From: Alphaproteobacteria bacterium MarineAlpha11_Bin1
GTDB lineage: Bacteria > Pseudomonadota > Alphaproteobacteria > MPNO01 > UBA830
DNA: 64,000 nucleotides
Direction of reading: 5' to 3'
Assembly: GCA_002937455.1 (NCBI GenBank)
Contig: PTJZ01000001.1
Coordinates: 248,001 to 312,000 of the forward strand
The translations under genes were made by a program, and so were the position numbers. Below, piece after piece: positions 38,903 to 49,055 of this stretch. The notes beneath the pieces were generated by a model. It saw only the letters and a program-made list of their open reading frames with translations. It was not told the origin of the DNA and searched no databases. Each line of letters begins with the position of its first letter. Positions within the stretch are counted from its first letter, which is position 1.

Positions 38903-39220
38903 TGTTTCGCATACAGTGGCGAAGATTCTAAAATTTCTCATTCCGTCAGGTTGAAAACTATCGGGTACTTTCTTTAGTAAAGAATCCGGGCGTGATGACG
39001 TGAGTATTAGGACCTCTAAGCTGATGGGTACAAAGAGCCAAATCGGTTGAAAATTTCATACGACGACGTCGACAGGATTCAACTATAATACTGACCTATG
39101 GACTTATCTGTGACCCAATACCGGTCGGTTCCAAGACATCGAAACGACCGGTACGCTTAAGATGAGGTCCGTCTCCTCCGCTCCCTCACAAGTCGAGATA
39201 AAAATGTCTATGATTTTATC
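38903..39220. other. Intergenic region with inverted repeat, no supported gene
   Basis: This 318-bp gap between the TcuA-like gene and the acyl-CoA ligase has no coding signature. Its one clear structure is the inverted repeat listed at 39119-39153. A TATAAT hexamer occurs near 39084-39089 without a convincing -35 partner. Confidence 0.5.
39119..39153. promoter_or_regulatory. Inverted repeat upstream of acyl-CoA ligase
   Basis: TACCGGTCG and CGACCGGTA form perfect 9-bp arms separated by 17 bases. After one mismatch, TTC/GAA extends the pairing by three more. There is no T tract. It lies about 70 bp before the ligase ATG, so it could be an operator or an mRNA leader hairpin. Confidence 0.45.
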
Positions 39221-40702
39221 ATGAACCTTGCAAAAGCACTCGATACTAATGCCTTAAGACGGCCGGATCAGCCCGCCGTCATTACTCACGAAATTGTCAT
39301 CTCGCATAAAGAATTTCGCGAAATTGTATGTCGCCGGGCAACTCATCTCGCCGAAATTGGGGTCACCCGAGGAGATATCGTTGGCATTAATTTAAAGGAC
39401 AATCCCGAGCATCTAGCGGCCCTCTTCGCGCTTGCTAGAATTGGTGCCGCGGCGTTACCAATGGACTGGCGCTGGACAATTGAGGAAAAATCGCGTTTGA
39501 CGGACTTTTTCTCCCCCAAGTTGGTTCTTTCAGAGCCTAAAGACCTTTTCGCGGATGTACACGGTAACTGGCAATCGATCAAAATCGATGAGGCTTGGCA
39601 GCACAAAGTCAATGATTCCGATCCCGATTTCACCTCCCTCGAGGAAGGTGATCCTCCACTACTTTTGGCACTTTCATCGGGTACCACAGGTATCCCGAAG
39701 GGGCCTCTAATAACTCACAAACAGTTCTTCGCCCGTTTCATGATCTATTTCGCGACCCTCGGGTTTACCGAACGAACTAAATATCTATGCGCGACACCTT
39801 TATATTTTGGGGGCTCTAGAGGATACTCGATGTGCTCGGTATTTGCAGGGGGAGCCGCTTTACTTTTTCCGCCACCATATGAAATGTCGGACCTGTTAGA
39901 GTTTGCAGATCGTCATGGCGCTACAAAGATGTTCTTAGTTCCGACGCTTCTGCGCCGCATTTTGGAAATACCGCCACGCAACGATGACCAGCTCCTGATG
40001 CCAAGCCTAGATATGCTTTTTTCAACTGGATCAATACTGCATCCAGAGGAGCGGAAAGCGGTAATGCGCAACGTGTGCCCTCGGTATCTAAACTTTTACG
40101 GATCGACTGATGGTGGGGGAGCGACGGCGCTATTTTGGCACGACCCACCGGAAGTATCTGGTTCCGTGGGTCGACCGGTGTTTGGAGCAGAAATTGAAAT
40201 TGCCGATGACGACGGCTGTTTACTCCCGCCAGGAGAAATCGGAAACATCCGTTACAAGCACCCTGGCACGGCTACTGGCTATTATAATGATCCGAAGGCA
40301 AGCCGCGAGGCGTTTCGAGACGGTTGGTACTACCCTGGCGACCTAGGTTGGCGTGATGAAGCGGGGTATTTATTTATCGCGGGGCGCGCGAAGGATATGA
40401 TTATCCGCGGCGGCGTGAACATTTATCCGGCAGAGATCGAATACGTTCTTAGCCAGCACAGTGGTATTAGAGAGGCTGCAGTAGTTGCGTGGCCGTCTCG
40501 GGAGTTTGGAGAGGAGGTCGCCGCCTTTATTATCCTCCGCGATGAGAATGTGGATTTGGATGACATTAAGGACTGGTGCGCCCAACAGCTTACCAAATAC
40601 AAGTTGCCCCGTGAGATTTTCCCAGTTGAAAAATTGCCGAAGAGTGGCGTGGGCAAGATCCTCAAAAAGGAGTTAGAAGACAAGCTTGTACCGATCGATT
40701 AA
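39221..40702 (+). CDS. AMP-dependent acyl-CoA synthetase/ligase
   Basis: A 493-residue adenylate-forming enzyme. The P-loop-like motif is LSSGTTGIPKGP near residue 150, the A5 region is NFYGSTDGGG, the YPGDLGWRDEAGYLFIAGRAKDM hinge follows, and the catalytic Lys motif is KSGVGKILKKEL at the C-terminus. It activates a carboxylic acid to an acyl-CoA; the specificity is unknown. The neighbours suggest an aromatic or short dicarboxylic acid. Confidence 0.92.
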   Translation: MNLAKALDTNALRRPDQPAVITHEIVISHKEFREIVCRRATHLAEIGVTRGDIVGINLKDNPEHLAALFALARIGAAALPMDWRWTIEEKSRLTDFFSPKLVLSEPKDLFADVHGNWQSIKIDEAWQHKVNDSDPDFTSLEEGDPPLLLALSSGTTGIPKGPLITHKQFFARFMIYFATLGFTERTKYLCATPLYFGGSRGYSMCSVFAGGAALLFPPPYEMSDLLEFADRHGATKMFLVPTLLRRILEIPPRNDDQLLMPSLDMLFSTGSILHPEERKAVMRNVCPRYLNFYGSTDGGGATALFWHDPPEVSGSVGRPVFGAEIEIADDDGCLLPPGEIGNIRYKHPGTATGYYNDPKASREAFRDGWYYPGDLGWRDEAGYLFIAGRAKDMIIRGGVNIYPAEIEYVLSQHSGIREAAVVAWPSREFGEEVAAFIILRDENVDLDDIKDWCAQQLTKYKLPREIFPVEKLPKSGVGKILKKELEDKLVPID

Positions 40703-40763
40703 TTCGAATTATTCTATCACTAAAATCTGACGCTTTGATCAAGAGAGATTGGGAGGAGTAGAC

Positions 40764-41171
40764 TTGGGTATTTTTCGAAAGGTTTGCATATTTCTCCTAT
40801 TTATATGGTTCTGTATTGCCGTAATCATGACGGTCTTTGGCACAGAGTTATTTTTTCCTTTTGACATGCGAATAGACCAAGATGAGCAGCTATTCAGATT
40901 TAAAACTTGTCGGTTAGCAGTCGGATGCCTCTTAGCATACGCGGTATTCAGATATCTTTTTGTTTTTAAGGCAATATCATCCCTAGGTATCGTCCTCTAC
41001 TACGGCATATTTTACCTGATCGGTGGATTGATAATCGGTTATAGAGAAAATATTGAAGTAGAAAAATTGTACCACCTGTCACTGGTTGCTATTTTTATAG
41101 GGCTGCTTTCTCTAGAAATTCGGCAGAAGATACGAGATGAGGCCGGTAGATTTAAGAGAAACTACTTTTAA
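40764..41171 (+). CDS. Small four-helix membrane protein of unknown function
   Basis: About 135 residues from TTG 40764, chosen because GGGAGGAG ends six bases upstream. Four hydrophobic stretches (about residues 6-28, 50-66, 72-92, 105-121) suggest an integral membrane protein with a basic C-terminal tail. I do not recognise the family. It stands alone between the acyl-CoA ligase and tRNA-Leu, and its base composition is more AT-rich than its neighbours. Confidence 0.6.
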   Translation: MGIFRKVCIFLLFIWFCIAVIMTVFGTELFFPFDMRIDQDEQLFRFKTCRLAVGCLLAYAVFRYLFVFKAISSLGIVLYYGIFYLIGGLIIGYRENIEVEKLYHLSLVAIFIGLLSLEIRQKIRDEAGRFKRNYF

Positions 41172-41219
41172 GAAGGAGATTGAGCCAGCTTACCAGCCTG
41201 GGAATTAATCTCCGTCAAT

Positions 41220-41306
41220 TGGTGCGGACGGCGGGACTTGAACCCGCATGGCCTTGCGACCGACAGATTTTAAGTCTGTTGTGTATACCAATTCCACCAC
41301 GTCCGC
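41220..41306 (-). tRNA. tRNA-Leu (anticodon UAA)
   Basis: The minus strand reads GCGGACG at the 5' end, pairing with CGTCCGC at the 3' end, then A and an encoded CCA. The anticodon loop CTTAAAA on stem ACAGA/TCTGT gives UAA. The T arm GCGGG-TTCAAGT-CCCGC and a class II long variable arm confirm a leucine tRNA. Confidence 0.97.
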
Positions 41307-41703
41307 GTTGACACTAAGAATACGCACCACGGCCGACAGATAAAAGGGTTTAGATAAGGTTATTCACCTCAAAAGATCCGGTTTCTTCATAGTACTATCC
41401 CTATCCGGCACCAGGACGTTATGCTCTTCGATATAAATAGCTAGGTTCGGTGAAGCGCTGGAATTGGCTTCTCGGGTCGGCGAGGTGGCCAATACAAAGA
41501 TGAGAGAAACGCCGATGTAAAGCGGTGATGCAGTTTGCATCCCAGACGATGGGAGAACCATAAACATCTCAGATTCTGAGGCCAACGGAGCACTAGTAAA
41601 TGCTAGCCTACTAGAAAATCTTAAAAGCCTCGCAAAATAATTGGATATTCCTCCACTTATCTGAAGGTGCCGAATTTGGAAATAAGCGCGTCCGCTAAAT
41701 AAT
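41307..41703. other. Intergenic region, no well-supported gene
   Basis: This 397-bp gap lies between tRNA-Leu and the molybdenum hydroxylase. A 73-codon minus-strand frame at 41364-41585 has one hydrophobic stretch but no homology or clear ribosome site, so I do not call it. Confidence 0.5.
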
Positions 41704-44028
41704 TCATCCGGCCGCTCGCACGATGTTCACGATCGATGAGGGCATAACCGGATAATCGGTAATCCGTGCTCCAAATGGCTCTAGCGCATTTTCAACAGCT
41801 GACACGATGGCAGCAGCAGCCGGCACCGTCCCAGTCTCTCCCACACCCTTCACGCCAAGCGGGTTCAACGGTGTCGGCGAATGCTGATACTGTAAATCTA
41901 GTTCGATAAGCTCAGTAGCGGTAGGCATGGTGTACTCACCAAAATTTGTGGTAAGCGGTTGCCCACTATCATCATAACCCATCCATTCGAACAACGCGTT
42001 ACCTATTCCATGGACCACCCCGCCGGCGATCTGTCCATCAACTATCATGGGGTTGATCAACGTCCCGCAATCGCTAACTACGACGTAATTCAAAAACCTG
42101 ACCTCGCCGGTACCAATGTCCACTTCAACCTCGACCGCCTGTACTCCGTTACTATAGGTCAAAGCTGGCGGCTTGAAGTTTTCCGATGCCTCAAGACCTG
42201 GTTCGATACCGCCAGGCATAGAATATCCTGGTGCACCAGAGCTAGCTTCCGCTATTTCCCGGACCGATATATTTACATCTGAGCCGATTACCCGAACAAC
42301 GCTGTCGGAAATCTCTAGATCTTCTTCGGCAGCTTCCAATAAATGCGCTGCCATTTTTAGTAGCTTTCCGCGGACCTCTTTAGCTGCACCATGGACTGAT
42401 GATCCAGCCGTGACGGTCTGGCGGCTAGCAAATCCGCCAAGCCCAAGTGCAATCGTGCCGGTATCTCCGGCTATAACTTCTATTTCGTCTGCCGGAATAC
42501 CGAGCTGCTCAGATGTCACCTGCGCAAGCATGGTTTTTAGCCCCTGCCCCATCGCAAGCGCGCCGGTAAATACCCGCACTTTTCCAGACCGCTCAATCCG
42601 GACAGCTCCGGACTCGAAAGGTCCGCGCCCTGTTCCTTTCAGGCTGTTTGCAAGACCAATACCGAGATACCTTCCCTCCATACGCGCCGCTATCTGGCGT
42701 TTTGAAAATCCAGCATAGTCAATGCGATCTAACGCGATCTGTTGGCATTTCAAAAAATCGCCACTGTCAGCCATCACCGGCGACCCGGCACGGGTCTTTA
42801 GAGGTGTTTCGTAAGGCATCTTCTCCGCAGGGATTAGATTACGCCGCCTGATTTCTGCTCGATCAAGGTCAAGCCCTTGTGCTACACGGTCCAGAAGGCG
42901 CTCCATCGTATAATTACCCTCAGGATAGCCAGCGCCTCTTACCGGCGCCGCCGCGACCGCGTTAGTCTCAATAACATGCACATCAATTTCGTAGTTTGGC
43001 ACTATGTAGGGGCCAGGCACCCCAGTCGACGCATTATACGCCATATTTACACCTTGTGGGGTATACGCGCCTTGGTCTGACAGCATGGAACCGCGTACGC
43101 CGAGAATACGGCCTTCATCATCAACGGCGATTTCCATCGTCCAGTCCTGTTCACGCTCTTGGATCGCTGATGTAAAATGTTCACGCCTGTCCTCAATCCA
43201 TTTTATTGGGGTGTCCAGAAGGCGAGCGGCCAGCGCAATCAAGACTTCTTCCGAATAAGCAATAAATTTTGACCCGAAACCACCGCCGACATCCGGTGCA
43301 ACAACTCGGATACGCCCTTCATCTACCCCAAACATTTGGACTATTGCCGACCTTACTTCATGCGACATCTGGGTTGACGACCACAATGTTGTGGAATCAT
43401 TCAAGACATCGTAGCGCGCCACCGCGCCGCGTCCCTCTATCGGATGAGCAGCGCCCCGGTGCTGTATAAAGCGTTCGCAAAAGACATGAGGTGCATTTGC
43501 GAATGCCGCGCTAGCATTACCGTAGGATTGCCCGAACCGCAGCAAAACATTGTCATCCTGATCATCATGCACCCGTGGGGCATCTTCCAAGAACGCCGCT
43601 GCACAGCCTGCGACGGACGGTAGCGGGTCGTAGTCCACCTCAATCACTGTTACCGCGTCTTCCGCAATGTAACGTGTATCGGCAACAACCATAGCGATGG
43701 CCTCTCCAACATGGCACACCTCTTCACCCGCCAGTACCCAGGGGGTTACATCAGGGCGGAATGCTGTTGTTGGGAATTGGAGGGGAAGACGATCCATTTG
43801 CAAATGCGGCGATAAGTCGGCCAGCGTATATACTGCTTTAACACCGGACATTGCATTCGCCGCCCTTGCATCGATCGATTGGATCTTTGCATGCGGATGG
43901 GGGCTACGCAGGAATGCTACGTGCAGCATTCCCGGTAAATGTATGTCGTCCACGAAAATAGCTGCACCGCGCAATAGCGCTGGATCTTCGATGCGTTTTA
44001 TCCGTTCTCCGATCATATAGATCCCCAT
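41704..44028 (-). CDS. Xanthine dehydrogenase family molybdopterin-binding subunit (orphan)
   Basis: About 774 residues of a large molybdenum hydroxylase subunit (ATG 44028 or 44016). Landmarks are RIEDPALLRG at the start, VAPDVGGGFGSKF, the active-site loop PVRGAGYPEG, and GVKGVGETGTVPAAAAI with the catalytic Glu near the C-terminus. The loop lacks the AYXCSFR signature of true CO dehydrogenase, so another substrate is expected. The FAD and 2Fe-2S partner genes are not adjacent; it would need partners from elsewhere, possibly the coxMS-type genes at 55.9-57.2 kb. Confidence 0.9.
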   Translation of the reverse strand: MGIYMIGERIKRIEDPALLRGAAIFVDDIHLPGMLHVAFLRSPHPHAKIQSIDARAANAMSGVKAVYTLADLSPHLQMDRLPLQFPTTAFRPDVTPWVLAGEEVCHVGEAIAMVVADTRYIAEDAVTVIEVDYDPLPSVAGCAAAFLEDAPRVHDDQDDNVLLRFGQSYGNASAAFANAPHVFCERFIQHRGAAHPIEGRGAVARYDVLNDSTTLWSSTQMSHEVRSAIVQMFGVDEGRIRVVAPDVGGGFGSKFIAYSEEVLIALAARLLDTPIKWIEDRREHFTSAIQEREQDWTMEIAVDDEGRILGVRGSMLSDQGAYTPQGVNMAYNASTGVPGPYIVPNYEIDVHVIETNAVAAAPVRGAGYPEGNYTMERLLDRVAQGLDLDRAEIRRRNLIPAEKMPYETPLKTRAGSPVMADSGDFLKCQQIALDRIDYAGFSKRQIAARMEGRYLGIGLANSLKGTGRGPFESGAVRIERSGKVRVFTGALAMGQGLKTMLAQVTSEQLGIPADEIEVIAGDTGTIALGLGGFASRQTVTAGSSVHGAAKEVRGKLLKMAAHLLEAAEEDLEISDSVVRVIGSDVNISVREIAEASSGAPGYSMPGGIEPGLEASENFKPPALTYSNGVQAVEVEVDIGTGEVRFLNYVVVSDCGTLINPMIVDGQIAGGVVHGIGNALFEWMGYDDSGQPLTTNFGEYTMPTATELIELDLQYQHSPTPLNPLGVKGVGETGTVPAAAAIVSAVENALEPFGARITDYPVMPSSIVNIVRAAG

Positions 44029-44580
44029 TGTTCGATGGCGCAAAGACTAACATACAGGTGAGCACTACCCCATAACCGGTAGATAAGAATTTTCCTAAGG
44101 GCTCATCCATGAACATCATCTTGTTTGAACATGCGAATATCACCCAAACCGCCAAATTCGAGAGGAGTCAGAAAATAAAATCGTACCCCATAAGTTTCTC
44201 CGTCGTCGGGCCGAGAAATATCGTCAAGGTTTTCGGCAAGGAAAACCGCGCCGCGGCGCTACGCTTCAAGATCCCGTTAGGGAAAACATACGCTGCGCTA
44301 CCGGTAGGCCATTCGTCCAGTCGATCTTCGGCTCAAGACAACGAGCGCCCGGTGTTCACGAAAGTCATCGACGACGTTTCCTAACACCAGGTGTCTTCGG
44401 AAGGTGAAGTGCGGAGCATACGAAACCAAAGAGATGGGGTGATTGTCGCGGTGGGTGTCACCGGGAGCCGACAGAATGTCGACGAAGATATGACTGCTCA
44501 AATTATGCACGCCGCCGGGTTAAAAACCGAGGAAGATTGTTCCAGCGTGGGACAACTCATCCGAGTGTACAATAAAAAAT
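44029..44580. other. Intergenic region, no supported gene
   Basis: This 552-bp gap between the molybdenum hydroxylase and fahA has open frames on the plus strand (44109-44384 and 44391-44660, the latter running into fahA). Neither has recognisable motifs or a convincing ribosome site. A decayed gene is possible but cannot be identified. Confidence 0.45.
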
Positions 44581-45903
44581 CTAAGCACCCTCAATTAATC
44601 CGCGGCAATCGCCGAATCCGATTCGCCGCGACCCCTCGGCCTCGCACCAGGCCCGCATGATCACCTCATCGCCATCGGCAAGGAATTTGCGCTCCTCGCC
44701 GGATGGTAAAGGCACCGGCTCAGAACCACGCTTGGTGATTTCCAAGATCGATCCAAGAGAATCCTTATTCGGCCCCGATATCGTTCCGGTCCCCATCATG
44801 TCACCGGGCCGCGTGTTGCACCCGTTAGAGGTATGGTGAACTAACATTTGGAAAACATTCCAATAAAGATGACGCATGTTGGTCTTCGCCAAAAGATGGG
44901 GACTCATGCCGGCATCCCGCATCTGTTCCGATGCGATCGATACTTCGATGTGGACATCGAATCCACCTTTAGTCTCATTCTCTGCTGACGATAGGTAAGG
45001 TAACGGGTTGGGGTCGGATTCCGGACGCTCATAAGCAGCACAACGGAACGGCGATAAGGCCTCCATCGTCACCACCCAAGGCGATATATGCGACGAGAAG
45101 CTTTTGGCAAGAAATGGCCCTAGAGGCTGGTATTCCCATGCTTGTATGTCTCGAGCGGACCAATCGTTCAAGATACATAGGCCGAAAATATGATCTTCTG
45201 CCTCGGATATATCGATAGGCTGGCCCAGCGGATTGCCAGGGCCGATGAAAAACCCGATCTCAGTCTCGTAATCGATCGCCCTCGAAGGGCCAAAGGAAGG
45301 TGCATCCAAATCCGCCGCCTTGGTTTGACCTACTGGGCGCTTACATACTTCGCCGCTTGGAACAATCGACGACGCCCGGCTATGGTAAGCAACAGGGATA
45401 TATTTATAATTCGGCATTAACGGATTATCCGGCCGGAGCATTTTTCCGACATTAGTCGCATGAAAGATCGATGAATAGAAATCGGTATAATCTCCTATCC
45501 GAGCCGGTAGTTGCATTGCAACATCGGACTGAGAAACAAGAATATCCTCGGCGACCGTTCTAGCGATCTCGCCCTCATCCGTATCGTTTCGCAATACTTT
45601 AGATGCGGCCGCGCGCAGCGCCGACCAGTGCCGACCACCCAGCGCCATCAAATGGTTAAGGGTATCGCCGGCACAGGCCCCCGCAGCATCATCTGCAGCG
45701 CCGCTGATTAGGCCCTCTATCCGGGCGGCCGTTACATCTAAAATCATATCGCCAATGGCAATACCTATTTTGCCCGCATCAGTTTGAGGGTCCGTGTACA
45801 CGCCAAAGGGTAGATTCTGTACTGGAAAGTCGGAGCCATTCTCATTTGCGCTATTAACCCAGCTATTAAGCGCAGGGTCGTGGGTTTCATTAAGAATCGT
45901 CAT
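44581..45903 (-). CDS. fahA: Fumarylacetoacetase
   Basis: A 440-residue FAH enzyme, the last step of tyrosine/homogentisate breakdown, giving fumarate and acetoacetate. Key segments are LPFGVYTDPQ at the start, DYTDFYSSIFHATNVGKMLRP with the catalytic His, YETEIGFFIGPGN binding the metal, NDWSARDIQAWEYQPLGPF, and GDMMGTGTISGP. It begins two bases after the hmgA stop, so the pair is one operon. Maleylacetoacetate isomerase is not in the window. Confidence 0.95.
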   Translation of the reverse strand: MTILNETHDPALNSWVNSANENGSDFPVQNLPFGVYTDPQTDAGKIGIAIGDMILDVTAARIEGLISGAADDAAGACAGDTLNHLMALGGRHWSALRAAASKVLRNDTDEGEIARTVAEDILVSQSDVAMQLPARIGDYTDFYSSIFHATNVGKMLRPDNPLMPNYKYIPVAYHSRASSIVPSGEVCKRPVGQTKAADLDAPSFGPSRAIDYETEIGFFIGPGNPLGQPIDISEAEDHIFGLCILNDWSARDIQAWEYQPLGPFLAKSFSSHISPWVVTMEALSPFRCAAYERPESDPNPLPYLSSAENETKGGFDVHIEVSIASEQMRDAGMSPHLLAKTNMRHLYWNVFQMLVHHTSNGCNTRPGDMMGTGTISGPNKDSLGSILEITKRGSEPVPLPSGEERKFLADGDEVIMRAWCEAEGSRRIGFGDCRGLIEGA

Positions 45904-45905
45904 TA

Positions 45906-47216
45906 TTATCTTTTCCCGTCGAAGTTTTTACTTAGTCCTTGCCAGCAATCTTGATAATCCGGTTGGATCTGGGGGACATTCGCACCCCATTCCGTCAACT
46001 TGATCGGATAGCGGGTCTCAAACATAAAAGCCATCGTGTCTGCTAAATGCATCGGTTTCAAATCAGACTTTGTCGCCTTTTCATAGGTCTCTCGATCAGG
46101 TCCGTGAGCGGAATGCATATTGTGTAAGCTGGCCCCCCCAGGCACAAAGCCCTCCTCTTTGGCGTCGTAATGACCGTGCACCAATCCCATGAATTCCGAC
46201 ATAAAGTTGCGGTGATACCAGGGTGGCCGGAAGGTATTTTCCGCAACCAGCCACCGTGGCGGAAAAATGACGAAGTCTACATTGGCCAGCCCTGCCGGGC
46301 CAGATGGAGACGTAAGCACAGTGAAGATAGACGGGTCTGGGTGATCGAAGGATATAGACCCGATAGACATGAAATTATCGAGATCATACTTATATGGTGT
46401 CAAATTTCCGTGCCATGCAACGACATCTAAAGGCGAATGGTCGATATCAGAAGCCCAGAGATCTCCCCCAAATTTTACGACAAGTTCAAAATCACCATCA
46501 AGATCTTCAAACGACGCTACCGGTGCAAGAAAATCCCGGGGATTGGCAAGACCATTAGATCCGATAGGTCCGAGATCGGGTAGTCGTAGGGGCGCTCCAA
46601 AGTTTTCGCATACATAACCGCGCGATGGCCCATTTGGTAGGCCGACGCAGAATCTTATCCCTCGGGGCACCACTGCAATCTGGCCTGGCACCACCTCAAC
46701 TACACCCATTTCTGTTACGAGTCGCAAGCAGCCCTGCTGGGGAACGAACAGCATCTCCCCATCGGCATTGTAGAAATAGCGATCACTCATCGAGACGTTT
46801 GCGCAATAAACGTGGATACCGATCCCCGATTGGATTTTAGAATCTCCATTACCCGCCAAGGTCTTTATGCCGGCGATCAAATCTGTTGCTTCCGCCGGGA
46901 TAGGTATTGGATCCCAACGTATTTGCTGTGGCGTCAACACTCCTTCATCAAAGGTAGGGGTGCGCCATAATTTTTTATCAATCTTCTTGAATTTTCCGTG
47001 CTGAGACGATGGCCGTATCCGGTAGAGCCAAGTCCGTAGATTATCGTTACGAGGCTGTGTAAAGGCTGTACCGCTGATCAGTTCCGTATAAAGGCCGTAC
47101 GGCGTTTTCTGTGGAGAATTCCGACCCTCCGGTAATGCACCGGGTAGTGCTTCGGTCGCAAATTCATTTCCGAAACCAGACTGGTAACCAACCTTGGTGG
47201 CGGTCTGCATTTCCAT
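45906..47216 (-). CDS. hmgA: Homogentisate 1,2-dioxygenase
   Basis: A 436-residue Fe(II) dioxygenase that opens the homogentisate ring to maleylacetoacetate. It starts [26 protein letters not shown], a highly conserved segment, and carries the [20 protein letters not shown] and [17 protein letters not shown] regions with metal-binding His/Glu residues. It is promoter-proximal to fahA and divergent from prfC. Confidence 0.96.
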   Translation of the reverse strand: MEMQTATKVGYQSGFGNEFATEALPGALPEGRNSPQKTPYGLYTELISGTAFTQPRNDNLRTWLYRIRPSSQHGKFKKIDKKLWRTPTFDEGVLTPQQIRWDPIPIPAEATDLIAGIKTLAGNGDSKIQSGIGIHVYCANVSMSDRYFYNADGEMLFVPQQGCLRLVTEMGVVEVVPGQIAVVPRGIRFCVGLPNGPSRGYVCENFGAPLRLPDLGPIGSNGLANPRDFLAPVASFEDLDGDFELVVKFGGDLWASDIDHSPLDVVAWHGNLTPYKYDLDNFMSIGSISFDHPDPSIFTVLTSPSGPAGLANVDFVIFPPRWLVAENTFRPPWYHRNFMSEFMGLVHGHYDAKEEGFVPGGASLHNMHSAHGPDRETYEKATKSDLKPMHLADTMAFMFETRYPIKLTEWGANVPQIQPDYQDCWQGLSKNFDGKR

Positions 47217-47371
47217 CGACCCGCCCTCCCTATTTTTGCCATCCTTCCCACCTATCCTAAACGCCAGAGATTAGCATGGCGACAGGCAAGCTGTACTGGA
47301 ATTACGATAAAACAGCCTTATATTGCATCGAGTCGGCGCGGATAGTGCTAAAAAGTTTTTTGGACTCATCA

Positions 47372-48976
47372 ATGGGCATAAACAGCGGCGAAATTGCCGC
47401 CCGGCGAACATTCGCCATTATCTCCCACCCGGATGCGGGTAAAACGACTCTGACCGAGAAACTTTTGTTGTTCGGTGGAGCAATTCAGACTGCCGGTGCC
47501 GTTAAGGCGCGGGGCGAGGCTAGGCGCGCACATTCCGACTGGATGAAAGTCGAGGCAGAAAGGGGCATCTCGGTAGCATCATCTGTTATGACATATGAAT
47601 TTGGCGGCTGCACCTTCAACCTACTGGATACACCTGGTCACGAAGACTTTTCGGAAGATACATACCGGACACTTTCAGCTGTCGACTCGGCAGTAATGGT
47701 GATAGATGCAGCACGTGGGATCGAAGCACAGACTCGGAAACTGTTCGAAGTCTGTCGCTTGAGGGATATGCCGATCATCACCTTTATTAATAAGATGGAT
47801 CGAGAGGCACAGGAACCATTCGAACTGTTACAAGAAATCGAGGAAACACTCGCCCTTGATGTAACGCCTGCAAGCTGGCCGATCGGTATGGGACGGGATT
47901 TTCTCGGCTGTTACGACGTGATTGACGGCAGGGTGGTGCTGATGAAAAAAGGTCACGCTAGCGGCAAGATCTCGAATGATCCTGGTGAGGATATTATATG
48001 TGAGGGCGTCGACGATCCAAAACTCGACGCTCTATTACCCGGTCATGCAGTAGAAAAGCTTCGCGAAGAGGTACCGATGGCGACCGGCCTTTGCCCACCA
48101 CTCGATTTACAGTCCTATCGTGACGGCTCGCTCAGCCCAGTATTCTTCGGCAGTGCTATTAATAATTTTGGTGTCCGAGAATTGCTGAAAGGTCTTGTGT
48201 CCCTCGCACCACCCCCACGTCCACAAAATGCAAAAGAGCGTGTCGTCGACCCTGAGGAAAACAAAGTCAGTGGTTTCGTATTCAAGATTCAGGCGAACAT
48301 GGATCCAAAGCATCGCGACCGAATTGCATTCTTTCGACTATCATCGGGACATTTCAAGAGAGGCATGAAGCTGCGTCATATTCGAAGTGGTAAACAAATA
48401 AATTTGCACAACCCGATGTTATTCCTCGCGCAGGATCGGGAGACCGCTGAAGATGCATATGCAGGTGACATCATTGGCATCCCAAATCATGGAAATCTGC
48501 GGATCGGTGATGCTTTGACAGATGGTGAAGAATTGCGCTTCACAGGCATCCCAAGCTTCGCACCTGAAATACTGCGCTCGGTACATCCGGCGGATCCGAT
48601 GCGTGCCAAACATCTTGGCCGAGCGCTACAACAATTGGCAGAAGAAGGCGTGGCCCGGGTATTTAAGCCACGCATCGGAACGGACTGGATCGTCGGTGTC
48701 TTAGGAGCGCTTCAATTTGATGTTATGGCAGACCGTATACGTTCGGAATACGATGTACCGGTAAAGTTTGAGGCAACCTCTCTCCATACTGCGCGCTGGG
48801 TTGAAGCAAACGATACCAGTCTTCTGAAAAAATTCCTAGATAACAATGGCAGTTCCATCGCAGATGATCATGACTCAATGCCGGTTTTCCTCGCCCGAAA
48901 CACGTGGCATTTAGACAACGCTGTGAAAGAGTGGCCTGACATCAAATTTCTGAAGACCAAGGAACAGACACAATAG
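47372..48976 (+). CDS. prfC: Peptide chain release factor 3
   Basis: A 534-residue translational GTPase. Starting at ATG 47372 (MGINSGEIAARRTF) fits the family; an open frame extends to 47276. G1 is SHPDAGKTTLTEKL, G3 DTPGHEDFSEDTYR, G4 NKMDREA. RF3 recycles RF1/RF2 after termination. Its position directly before selA is notable, because release factor activity competes with selenocysteine insertion at UGA, although RF3 is general. Confidence 0.95.
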   Translation: MGINSGEIAARRTFAIISHPDAGKTTLTEKLLLFGGAIQTAGAVKARGEARRAHSDWMKVEAERGISVASSVMTYEFGGCTFNLLDTPGHEDFSEDTYRTLSAVDSAVMVIDAARGIEAQTRKLFEVCRLRDMPIITFINKMDREAQEPFELLQEIEETLALDVTPASWPIGMGRDFLGCYDVIDGRVVLMKKGHASGKISNDPGEDIICEGVDDPKLDALLPGHAVEKLREEVPMATGLCPPLDLQSYRDGSLSPVFFGSAINNFGVRELLKGLVSLAPPPRPQNAKERVVDPEENKVSGFVFKIQANMDPKHRDRIAFFRLSSGHFKRGMKLRHIRSGKQINLHNPMLFLAQDRETAEDAYAGDIIGIPNHGNLRIGDALTDGEELRFTGIPSFAPEILRSVHPADPMRAKHLGRALQQLAEEGVARVFKPRIGTDWIVGVLGALQFDVMADRIRSEYDVPVKFEATSLHTARWVEANDTSLLKKFLDNNGSSIADDHDSMPVFLARNTWHLDNAVKEWPDIKFLKTKEQTQ

Positions 48977-49055
48977 GGTGTTTGGTATTCTCCCTGCTAC
49001 CACGTTTCAACAAGACATTTCCCAACACCGTTTCAAGCAGTATTGTCTCACGGTC

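Noticed and set aside
41364..41585. 73-codon minus-strand ORF beside tRNA-Leu
   Set aside because: One hydrophobic stretch but no homology or ribosome site; likely chance.
44109..44660. Two plus-strand frames between the molybdenum hydroxylase and fahA
   Set aside because: No homology, no convincing ribosome site, and the second runs into the antisense of fahA. A decayed gene cannot be shown.
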